Assembly (NCBI RefSeq): GCF_048128805.1
Contig: NC_135997.1
Coordinates: 2,515,185 to 2,579,184, forward strand
DNA: 64,000 nt
Direction of reading: 5' to 3'
From: Centroberyx gerrardi
Lineage: Eukaryota > Chordata > Actinopteri > Beryciformes > Berycidae
Shown: piece by piece, positions 1 through 11,182 of the stretch
Layout of the letters: each line of letters opens with the position of its first letter
Position numbering within the stretch: position 1 is the first letter of the stretch
Translations under genes and position numbers: made by a program
Notes under the pieces: model-generated
The model's input: the letters and a program-made list of their open reading frames with translations, nothing else
Database searches by the model: none
What the model was told of the DNA's origin: nothing

Positions 1-1953
1 AGGAGGGAAATACAAATCACTAGACAACGGCTGCAGCTTTTTGGACAAAGGATTGGCAAAAATGTTGAATTGGACAGACTGTATATACGGCTGGTTTAAC
101 GTCATTTCCGGAAAATGACAACAGAGGAATGGCCAGTGTTGTGTGAATGGCAGCATTACGTTAAAAAAGCAGAAAGGCGTGTCTTGTGTGAACAACAGAA
201 GCTGCTGCCTTTACCGGCAAAATTAAAACGGCTATTTAACAGGTTTCATGTGTGAAAGGTTCTTTACATGTAAACAGTAGGGATTATAGAGCAGTGGATC
301 CTTCAAGGTAACAGATGAACATTTTAGATTTTCTCCCCGTTGTGTTTTCACCTTATTGAACCAGGCTGCTGCTGTAAAGTGACACCTGCCATATGAGCGT
401 GATGGGATGAAGGTGTTGATCCGCTCTATGTTTAGAAGATGACACACACTGTGGCTGTTGTTCAGATGTTAGCCGGGCCAATCACGGCATTATAACAGTT
501 TACATAATAAGCCGCTGCGGTGCAGAACGACGGCATCGAGACGAGTTTTAAGCGAAGACTTGCTTACATGAGCAGGCCATAGATTATGCCAAGACAAATA
601 GATTAGCATGGGAGCAGCCTAATATTGGAATTCAAAGAATGATTAGAGGAACAGAGTTATGTAGTGACATTAATGACTCTCAGTTCACATGGGACTTGTC
701 TTTGACCACAGCTATGACTAGAAGGCACTCGGTAGAATTGATGAACGATTCTCCAGCTCACACAGCTGCGGCCTCCGTGACGCTTTACGTTTGTCCTGCG
801 GGTTTGATTTTCTGATAAAATATCACATGAATGCAACACTGTTGTGGTGTTTTATCGACTGTGACTCCACTGCTCTCCGCTCCTGCAGCAGCCCGACTGA
901 AACACCTTCAGCAGTAAATTCCTACTAGAACGACTCTTGGAGCTCGTTGCTTGTTGCTCCATTTGAGAGAAATTGGGAAATGTGAGCAGAAATAAGCCTT
1001 TAAAACCCTAAAACTCAACCAAGTATTGGTTCAACTCCACACTTTGTAGTCAGACCCACTGCCGGTTCCTCAGCCAGTTCAGTTCAGGTCGGTTCAGTTC
1101 GGTTCAGTCAGACTGTTGAAGGAAAGCAGCCGGTGGTTTTGGAGCAGTGCACCCAAAATGAATTCAAGAGCAGCTCAAGAATGCATCATTTTTGCTCTTA
1201 CATATGGAGTAATGTGCTGGTGTTTTATTTTAAGCAAACTGTTTTTTTTGTTTTTTTTATAAAACTTTTTATTGCTGTAAAAATTATAACATCATACCAC
1301 GTACGTACATAACATGTTTTTTTTTCCTTTTAAACAAGCCAAACCTCCCGCTCCACCCCTGTCCCACCAGACAAGAGAAAAATAAAAACCTACAGCAGAA
1401 TTGGAATTGAATTGGAATTTCAGGAAGAATTTTTATTCAATGAAATTCTGTCATTCTGTGTTTTTTTGTTTTCTCTCACCACATATCTGAGATTACACAT
1501 AGTGTTATACAGTATATTATCAATACTGAATATCATAAAATGTTAAATGTTATGCAGTCAAATTTTAATCCATATTGCTTCATTTTTAGGCCTCGGTTTT
1601 AAATATTATGAATATTGAAATAATCCCAAATGCCCTCATCACTTTTTCCAAACTTGACTACAAGAAAAACAATCAAAGAAACTACAATGACCATCATCCT
1701 CTACTGTACTCTACTGTCACACCTGCTGTTCCTCCAGGACAGAACATCACCTCATTACATCACTCAGTAACCTGCTGCCATATGAAAGAGGATAAAAGAA
1801 TGTGCACACACACACACACACACACGGAGGAGAGTGTTACCATGGATCATGAAGGGAACTGGGGGGGGGGGGGGGGGTTGGGGGGGGGCTTAAATCTGAT
1901 CTGACCAGTGCTGACGATGGCAGTGTGGCTGCGTCCTCACATCAGTCCTGTAT

Positions 1954-1990
<37 letters not shown>

Positions 1991-3191
1991 ATAACAGTGT
2001 GATAAAGCTGCCTGTGGGATCGGACTGTGGCAGCTGAGCCTCTTACCTGTGCGTCAGGTGGAAAGATTCATCATCTTCGTCTTCATCTTTATCTTCATGT
2101 CACATCATTCGGCTTACTGAGCAACGTGAACGCTGACCGCCGCTCCACACCCGTCTGTCCGCTGCCCGTTTTCCTTTCTTCATTTGAACGAGAATCGAGC
2201 GTCCATGTTTTTTCCATTTTTCTCCATAAGTTAAAGGTCATATTTATATATTTATTCATTTTTGTAGGGGCATTTTCTTCCTTTCCGGGGCCAATTTTAT
2301 TGAACTGTGACATAATTCATTTGCATTGCATATTGGCAAATAAACACTTAGTTTGCACCGCTAAGATTTGTTCTGTTCTAAATCATAATATAACATCACA
2401 TACACAGAGGAACAGTCAGAGACAGTTTCAGCTGCTTCAGGCTGCATTCTCACTTGTTTTCTTTTTTCTTTTTTACTTTTTTATTGTATTTTTTCAGCTT
2501 CATCTTCACCTTTTGTCAACTTTTACAAAGAATTGCATAAACAAAATATATTGACACCCCTAGCAAAACGAAGCTCATTAATAAATGCAGTTATCCCACA
2601 TCATTTACTTCACCGATACAACACGATACCCCAGTACCCAACATGCTCTTGTACAACATTCAGATATATGACCATCCAGATGACCAAGACCAACCCACCA
2701 ACACCCCCATCTCACAATTCATATACTGAGGAAGCATGAAAATTGAGAAACTTAATAAATATGAATAGTTTTTTAATGAATAACCCCAACAGCTTTTTAC
2801 CCCCGTCCCACCAGCCAGCTCTCGCTGCTCTACTGTAACTCTGTCCACAGTAACATCAGGACAAACGGTGATTTCACCTGAATGAACGTTTCGATTTTGC
2901 CGAGAAGATTACAACGGGTCGGTCAGCGTCTCTCTTGAAGAGGCCAGGCGCTTCAGACTCGTCGGTCATGATGTGTGTCGACTAAAAAGAGGAGGCGAAC
3001 GTCTTATTTATTCTTTTTTAAACTGAACTTAAATCTCTCTTTAAGATGCTCACTGCCCTGCAGGTTTGGACAGAAGACAGTCTGGCTGCTGCTGCTGGGC
3101 ATTACAAACACACTGAGACTTGTTTTGACTATGCTAGCAAAAGTTTACAATGTAGCCTACTCTAAAACATGAACCAAAAGTCCAAGGAACT

Positions 3192-3407
3192 CTTCTTTGA
3201 AAAACTTTTAAAAAAGCCGTTATTTTTTGGCCTCATCTAGAGACGTTTAAAAACACCTACAACACTTGCAGCATTCAAAAATTCATTTTTGAACATGAAT
3301 TGTTCAAAGCTCCCTGATGAAGGCCGATGCTGAAACACGTTGGAGAGTTGAAAGTGTTTTTAAATGTCTCCAGATGATCCCATGAGATAAAGTTTTTCAA
3401 AGAACAG
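3192..3407. repeat. 216-bp inverted-repeat element (MITE-like)
   Basis: The left end TTCTTTGAAAAACTTTT is matched in inverted orientation by AAAGTTTTTCAAAGAA at the right end. A second inner pair is seen (GACGTTTAAAAACAC against GTGTTTTTAAATGTCTC). The interior carries the phrase TGATGAAGGCCGATGCTGAAACACG, split here as TGATGAAGG and CTGAAACACG, which resembles the dispersed 'GAAGGC..GAAACGTTG' repeats common in fish genomes. It has no coding capacity. Confidence 0.55.
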
Positions 3408-6400
3408 TGCATTGGATGTTTGTTTCCCTCAGTTACACACTCCAAACCAAAGAGCAACTTCTTTTGAAGTTGTTTCAACACTTTGCACCATTTCTTTGTT
3501 GTCTTCTTCTTTGTGCTCTAAAATATTCTGGGGCTACAAACAGCAGGTTGTATTAAAATACGCTCTGCAGCACAGAGGACACTGCAGAAGCTGCTGTAGT
3601 GTGATAAATGCCCTGGAAGAACAGTAATAAAGTGTGTGAAGCGGCTGCTCTGCTCGGTCCTGACCTAGATCTCTGACAGTAAACAGCTGCTTCCTAAAGC
3701 GACGTGCCGCTGCCATCAGCAGAACGGCCGGGAGATAAATGTCAGATTGGACCTGAGCTGAGCCGCTTGACGCAGCTCACAGAGCCACACACACTTCAGC
3801 GTTTTTTAATTCAGGCGTTCAGGAGACGACTTTCATGCCACCCAAAAACCCTGCGTCTAATTTTAGTTGTGTTTCAAATGAGCGTGGATTTGATTTGAAC
3901 ACTGAAAGCAACAGACCAACACGCAAAAAGAAACCGCAGAGAAAAAACACCTGAGACACGAACACACAAGAAACAATACACAGAAAAATAATTTTCATTT
4001 CAACTCCACATTCACTGAAATTAAAATCCTTTTGATTACAAATGGACTTGGAAATGGAAGTGATGAATCAGGTTCAGAAGACGCAAAATGTACAATGCAG
4101 GACTTTTTTTTTGCAAAAGTGCTTCAAAATTCTAAAATTATGGATACAGCACATTGATTTTTCTTTGATTTTTCGAACATTTAGCGTGAATCTCAGTGGG
4201 TTTGTCATGTGGTGCAATTTGTGAAACTGTAAACTGAAAACATCTTAGAAGACACAAACACACACAGAGTCCACAGTTCAGTTCGACGGTGAATCAACCT
4301 AAGAAGATTTCTATAATCCTTCTGAATGTCAACTCTGGTCTTGTGATCTGCTGGATGTGTCACTCAATACATGCTGACTTGGGTCTTTTTTTAAACTATT
4401 TTTTAACCAGTTAGAGAAATACAATTAAACAAAGATTTTTTTGAAATTTACAACAAAATCACTGTATTCATTTGGAAAAAAATCCTGTTATCAACTTGGA
4501 ATTGTACTCAATAAAACTTTAATATTCGATTTCTCAGTTTTCATCCTGGGCAGCGCTCCTCCTCCTGCTCCTTATATAGAATCATACAGAATGCATAAAC
4601 AATAAGCAATTCATTATAAAATTATAATGAAGAAAAACTGTTTTACATTCAGTAACTAAACGACAGCACAATAATTCAATGACAGACTCTAATAGGCGTA
4701 AATGAAGCAGATAACAGTGATTTGTATTGGTAGTACTAGGGAACGATCAAATATTGATAAGGTTGATCAAGGTTAATCGACGTGATACATAACAAACAGT
4801 AATTTGATCATTAAAGGTAAGCACAGTGACTGGAGTGACAGCAGCATGCAGCACAGCAGCAGAGCAGGCGACGTGTTTACACTCCTGTCACTCTGAAAAA
4901 GAGAGGGAAGTGACGGCTAACTCTGATTGGTTCTCTGGACAAAGAGGGAAAGTGTTCGCCAACTCTGATTGGGTAAAGAGAAAGCATGGACGAATGAATG
5001 AATGATTTAGATAGTCTTCCTGATTGAAATTGCGTAATACTTCACTTTTTTTTTAATAATCTGTTATGGGCAGTGTAAAAACAACAATGTCTAGAACAGA
5101 CAGTATACACTACATTCAATCATCCCCCCCCATATATGTATATATACACGTGTATATATACATATTTTAAATATGTGTTTTTAGCACATTTTATATATAT
5201 TTCTTGTTGTTATCTCTACTATTTTAAAATATTCTTTCTTCTATTTTATTCTATTTTTTTGAGTTTTCCTGTGAATGAAATGTGCTATACAAATAAAATA
5301 TGACTTGACTTGACATATAAGTACAAATAAATAAATAAAATAAGTAAATTAAAAATACAAGTAACATCACATCCATAACTGTGGGAATAACTAAATTGGG
5401 AGAAAAAAAAGGCTGTTATGCAAAAATAATGCTACTAAAAGTCTCTAGTTATAAGAAGTTATGATGAGCTGTATAATAATATAGCAGTAGAGGTGAAGTC
5501 GCTCCTGACCTGAGCGGAGTCCTGACTCCCTCAACAGTTCAGTGAAACAGGTTCGCTGCGTGAAAAAAAAAACCTTGAATTTCATCTTTGCATTGGATGA
5601 GTAAAACAAACTAATTAGACAGCAGTCTGGCAGATGGCTGTCACTCAAAGACCTAATTTACCTCCAGCTCTGCTGCTGAGGATTAGCTCAGATGATTTTA
5701 GATTAGGGAAACACAGAGGAAGCAGGCAGATTATAGCAAATGAGGTAACTGCAGTGACCATTGTTACATTTCTACAGCGGTTCAGCAGATGGATGGATAA
5801 ACTTTAGGAGGCGTCAGACTTTCTCAGCGGCGGGTCATTCGCTAACTTTTTACACAATGGATATAATCCTGTGCACGTTTTAATTGATGATTTAATTGAT
5901 TTTTTGTACTTTTTATATTGATTTTACATTGTTTTTTATACTGCACTGTTAAATTTGATGTTGTCTCTATATCAAGTTTCAAGTTTACTTTCCATTTACA
6001 TAAAAATGCATTGGAATTCTTGATCACGAGTCTCATGTCATTCAAGCAAAAACACATAAGAGACACGCTGTCTCTCAAAGGCACATAAGAAACAAGATAA
6101 AAGCATGATAAAACATAAACAATACGCAGCAGCACACACATGTTGAAAATGTTTGTTGTGTTTTAATGTGGAGGCAGAACTCCTAAAGCCAGCAGAGTGT
6201 TTTCTCCTCCGTTTCCTTCTAAATATCCACAGTAATGGCCACAGCTATATGTCAGTACAGTGTTTACAGTCTTTCATTAACAACGGAGCCCACTTAGCTT
6301 CAATGGGGCTTTAATACCCCGCCGCCCCCCCCCGCCCCCCGCCTCCCGGCTCATCTACTGACTGCTGACACAGCCATTACTCACCAGTTAAAGCAGCTCT

Positions 6401-6662
6401 TTGGCCCTGCAGCTGAGCGGGGACGTTCGGGTTGGGGGTGTTGGGTCGGGGTGGGGGTGGGGGGGATGGGGGTGTGGGTGGGGGTTAAGGGGTCAGGCCA
6501 ATGGGCAGCTGGGATTAGCACCACCCCACCATCTGCCATCCAAATGAGAATAATCAGAATGAGGAAATCAATTGCCTGAGTAAATATCATAGGCATGTAA
6601 ACTCAATTAACCGAGTGGATTCAACACTTACACTTAAAGTGATGCTGAACTTGTTGGATAGA

Positions 6663-6856
6663 GGAAACTTATGCCGATGGAATGAAGATAATAATATGTT
6701 TACCAATCATTCTAAATAGGTGGAAAAAAAAGTGAGACTTGTTTTTTATATATTGGCAGAATCTGCTTTGTCAAAGTTCTGTCTCCCACTTTTTTTCGCC
6801 TATTTACAATTATTGGTAAACGTATTATTTTCTTCGTTCCATCGGCATAAGTTTCC
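6663..6856. repeat. 194-bp near-perfect palindrome
   Basis: Arms of about 75 bp pair with few mismatches. The outer end GGAAACTTATGCCGATGG is the exact reverse complement of CCATCGGCATAAGTTTCC, and the match continues inward through the AATATGTTTACCAAT against ATTGGTAAACGTATT segments. The central part (TTTTTTATATATTGGCAGAATCTGC) has a partial second copy near 6947-6975. It could be a small MITE or a hairpin-forming sequence. No protein or known RNA family is recognised. Confidence 0.65.
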
Positions 6857-7654
6857 TCCGACTGGATTTCGGTGTTACACACACAAGGTTTCATGAACAT
6901 AAAGAAAGAGATTCACTTAAAAACAATTCAGCAGCATGACTAGTTTTTTTTATATTTTGTCAGAATCTGCTTTGTTGGTGTTTGTTTATGTGCTAGAAGT
7001 GTGATTTTCAGACTGTTCCTCCATATAATGGCAGTGAATGGAGAGAGTTATAGTTATGGGTAGATTGCGCTGAAATTCAAGAAGAGCATGTGGATTTCTG
7101 GCATAGAAGTTAATATATTAGATTTGTATTATTAGTGGGAAACGCTAAAAATACACCTTGATATTCCCATCATCATCCAATCTCTCAAGCTCTTTATTAC
7201 TGTCATTACCAGCACTTTAAAGTTGACCTGCATACAGACTTTACCTCAAACCTTAAACAAAATGAACTAAGTCCTGGTCCCTTTGGTGTCACTGAGTAAC
7301 ATCCAGTTGTTATTTAGTGTATCAAGTCTTCAGGAGCAAGTGCAGGCCACATACACATGACACTGACAGATGAATAAACTGTGGGAAACTTCACCTCAGA
7401 GACAGATAATTAGATGTTAGCAAGGAATTGGAGGCCAGTATTTCTGTGTTGTTACAGTAGCTGTTACCTCTCCTGGTGAAACCAAGTTTTCTACAGTAAT
7501 TACAGTACAGTAGTTGTCTCTGTCTCTGTTGACATTATGTTAGAATAGGTGCAAAAACTCCATGAAACCGTCACTGCAGAATTTGTAATAACTAACCATC
7601 AGCCTTAGAGCGGCGACAAGATCTCATTTCCTCACTGTTAGGATAATGCTAGTC

Positions 7655-8247
7655 GCCTACGATTCATAACCTTTTTCACATCAAGGACCCTAATTGGTAA
7701 CACTTTACAATAAGGGTACATTAATTAAACTAACCCTTAATTAACAGTTAACTAATGTGTCTGGTAATCATTTACTAATGGTGTTCATGTTAACTAAGGT
7801 ATTAATTTATACATTATTTAATAGTCATCTTTATAAACTATTAAATAATGTATAAATTAATACCTTAGTTAACATGAACACCATTAGTAAATTACACATT
7901 AGTTAATTGTTAATTAAGGGTTAGTTAATGCTTATTAAGCATTAACTAAGCCACGGACCCCCATTTGATGAGATTTTGTCTGTTGGACCCAAATCTAATA
8001 ATATTAAAAAAAAAAAGTAATTGTTAGATATGATTTTGTCCAAAATTCCATGACTATCTGTATTGTAGGTAGAGAGATAACAGAGAAACTATGATCAAAA
8101 CAGTCATTCTTCTACATTCTCTAATTGTGTTAAATTGTGTTAAATTAAATAACGGTGAAGTTTAACAATTCATCAGTTTGCTGGGGACCCCCTGGAACCC
8201 CCTCAAGGAACCCTGGTGGTCCCCGGACCCGACGTTGAGAACCACTG
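7655..8247. mobile_element. hAT-like non-autonomous element, interrupted by a second MITE
   Basis: The right end reads GTTGAGAACCACTG, a terminus shared with the element at 18981-19314, and the interior has the accompanying 'GGACCCCC' runs. The left end is degenerate (GATTCATAACC). An inserted palindromic element at 7696-7948 splits the phrase 'TCAAGGACCCTAA..' from '..GCCACGGACCCCCA'. There is no coding capacity. Assignment to hAT rests on recall of similar fish termini and is tentative. Confidence 0.5.
7696..7948. mobile_element. Palindromic AT-rich MITE, copy 1
   Basis: The element starts GGTAACACTTTACAATAAGG and is internally self-complementary: TATTAATTTATACATTATTT is followed by its reverse complement, and the ACTAATGGTGTTCATGTTAA block recurs inverted. 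A second copy in the opposite orientation lies at 10571-10848 and ends TTATTGTAAAGTGTTACC. It carries no coding sequence. Confidence 0.75.
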
Positions 8248-10570
8248 TGCTAAAGCGTTAGCATGCGCATCGGACAGAGCGCTCTACCAGAGACACAGAG
8301 AGGATTTTGGAGTCAATCCTCTCGTCACATGTTGGGTAAGGTGACCAGCAGGACAAACTCCCAAAAAGTCGGTGTCGTCCTTTAAACTGGTGAAAAAGCC
8401 TGGAGGATGAGGCCTAAAACACCCCTTATGTCCTTATGGAGAATTTCAAAATAACTGTATCATTAACAGATATAACAGATAAAACCATAGAGATATTTAT
8501 ATCTCTATGGGATATTTATATCTCTATGGATAAAACACGGGATTGTTTTCCTTGTAATTGACAGGTCACCGATTACGGGCCAATAGCAGGCGGCACTGCA
8601 GCGCTGCAGGCGACCCTCAGCACAGTGAAGTGATCAAAGACAGTGACGCCCATCACACTCTCACTTCTCACTCTTTGGGCTTTAAAATGCATCAAAGTGA
8701 TCTTGGAATTATAAGGTTCTATTTTACTATTTCTTTTAATCCACATTGAGTTTTATCCACATATTCATGATCTTTGAACGTCACTTCATGCTTGTGTGGT
8801 GTTTTTTTTTAAGAACCTTTGAGAGTAAATATCTAAAAATACAACATAACAGCATCTCAGAGCTGCTCTTCACCCAGATGCATCTTTATAATTCAAAGCT
8901 CACGACTTCATGTTCTCTTATACTTCATATTGATATTTTGTCCATAAACCTGTACTTAATTGATCCTGAATTGAATCGCATATTAAGCCTAGCCCACACA
9001 GTATGAATGCTCGGTTGCGTCATAACTGCTAATCGGCCCAATCTGACCACTGGACAGATTTCTGTGTGCAGAAGGCAGATGCCGCTCCATATGAGTCATG
9101 CAAACCAAACAACACGCCGCGGCGCAGGAGCTTACCGCCGCTCGCCGCAGCTGCTGCCTCTCCTGGCACACGCTTTTTTCCCGCCTTTCACTAATTCATC
9201 ATATTGCTGTCTAATCGGCTCAACCGTAATTAAAATGATATCCATATCCTCCCTTTTGAACCATATTAGCTTCAAACGTTCAAATCTCCAACTGTCTTGG
9301 TGCGTAATCCTAAACAAATTAATTAATTTCCGTGCAGCAATATGCGTATTATGTAGAAACCTCAGCTATGTTTCCTGTTTTGCTGCGAGATAATCCCGGA
9401 ACATCGCTTCAGTACATTAACTGAGCGGTACGCAGAACCAATATGGCGTCTGATTGGACAGAACGTGGAGAGAGTGTGATGCTGCGGAGCCGCCGGGCCT
9501 CACAGGTCAGCGCAGCGGTCAGGTTATTGTTTTCCTGTCGACTGTGATGCTGCACAGAGGCGTCAGTGGAGGATTAGCGGGCGGCGGCACATGTCAGGCA
9601 GTGAGAGTGTGTTCCAGAGCGTGCCGCACACACACGCACACGCACACGCACACACACACTCACACCCGGCTTTACGCTGACACACGCCTCAGCACGCTCC
9701 GCCGCAGCAGGTCCAGAGGGAGAGGGCATGACGCCGCCGGGCCGCCACACGCTGCCGCCGCCGTTTCCACACGTGCCGCTCACCTGCACACTGACACACA
9801 CACACACACATCACAATCTGATCACTGTAAGACGATATGAATGTCATCGACTTGGAGGCTCAAATCCTCAAACGTGTGTGTAATGATGTGTGTTAGGCGT
9901 CAGCGCGGCGACTCGGGCTGCGATCACACCTGCAGTTTGTTTGGAAAAGTTGACTTTGTTGTATTTTTGTGTTTGGTTCGTTCAGGTTCACTCTGACCAA
10001 TTATAAACAAACCAGGACTTGTAAACAAATAGACTCACAAGCAGCTGTTTATGGGATACAAATCTGAATCCTGTAACTTCAGCTCAGCATGATGGACTTG
10101 TCTGTCTCTTCTTCTGTAGTGTTCACACCAGTTAAGAACACATGAAGAAGTAGCTGAATATGAGCATCAGTCCAGACTTCATGTTGTTCTGCTAGGCTTT
10201 CCAAGCATGAGGAACCGCGTCCGTCTCCTCATACCCATAATCCCTTGCGTTTTGGGGTGGTTTCCTGTAGTTGTTCTCTTGTTAGAGGACTGAGACTCTC
10301 GGTGCCGTTATTTGGTGCCACCAGAGTTCAAAGGTCATCGTTCTCACCTGGACAAACCTGGAAAGGAGGAAACACTGCAGAGTTTGATCAAACCGCTCAG
10401 AGCAACACAGCGGCCTCACAGCGCTCAGTGAAGCCATCAGAGAGGGGCAGTATTTTAATTAAATGTATTTGAAATGTGTACTTAATTACTTTTGTGTATT
10501 TTGTAATTTGTATTTGGCTGGAGTTCAAAAAATAATAATTTGTATCATTTGTATTTCAAAGTACTTAAAT
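8248..10570. other. Non-coding stretch with CpG-rich and homeobox-like segments
   Basis: There is no supported gene. The interval 8485-8529 is a small palindromic tandem (CCATAGAGATATTTATATCTCTATGG plus a partial repeat; the first unit is 26 bp). The interval 9020-9420 is non-repetitive and dense in ATTA/TAAT, octamer-like and AP-1-like words next to a CpG-rich part, and could be a conserved non-coding element. The interval 9600-9810 contains CA tracts and CpG-rich sequence. The open frame at 9454-9840 is composed largely of CA-repeat translation and is not credible. Confidence 0.5.
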
Positions 10571-10848
10571 TAGTTAATGCTTAATAAGCATTAACTAACC
10601 CTTAATTAACAGTTAACTAATGTGTAATTTACTAATGGTGTTCATGTTAACTAAGGTATTAATTTATACATTTAATAGTTTATAAAGATGACTATTAAAT
10701 CATGTACAAATTAATACCTTAGTTAACATGAACACCATTAGTAAATGATTACCAGACACATTAGTTAACTGTTAATTAAGGGTTAGTTAATGCTTATTAA
10801 GCATTAACTAACCCTTAATTAATGTACCCTTATTGTAAAGTGTTACCC
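10571..10848. mobile_element. Palindromic AT-rich MITE, copy 2
   Basis: This is a reverse-orientation copy of the element at 7696-7948. The same internal inverted blocks flank a short centre (TTTATAAAGATGACTATTAAA region), and the right end is TTATTGTAAAGTGTTACC. The two copies differ by small indels, so this is an old but recognisable family. Confidence 0.75.
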
Positions 10849-11182
10849 AAATTACAGTCCTGTCTGGAATAGATTTCTGTTACATTTTGAAACATTATGT
10901 ATCTGTAGGATGTCATTTTTGTGTTGTTGTCTTTTTATTTTAAATCAATAATAGTTAATAACCAAATTTATGAATGAGTGACAGTTGTGTATTGAATTTT
11001 GACTGTTATTAGATTATCAGTTTGGTTATTACATTTTTGAAACCTGAAAATTTCAACCTTCTCCTTACTGGAGTGGAAGAGGTCAAATACTCAAGAGTCT
11101 TCTTCAGGGTACAGGGGACTGAGGAGTGTCCTCAGTCACATTAACATATTATGTCACATCCACACATTATACACAAGATATA

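Larger units (their letters stand above)
1..7650. other. Gene-poor, repeat-rich stretch, no supported exon
   Basis: The short open frames here have no recognisable domain and no coherent exon structure. Visible content is low-complexity sequence: a CA tract near 1807-1826, a G-run near 1861-1890, a TG tract near 1959-1987, an AT palindrome-like tract near 5140-5165 and a C/G-rich patch near 6318-6345. A dispersed repeat segment at about 2270-2385 is related in inverted orientation to 58365-58480. The inverted-repeat elements at 3192-3407 and 6663-6856 are listed separately. The rest shows no feature I can support. Confidence 0.6.

Noticed and set aside
9454..9840. 128-codon frame in CpG-rich sequence
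   Set aside because: It is dominated by CA-repeat His/Thr runs and has no splice or domain support.
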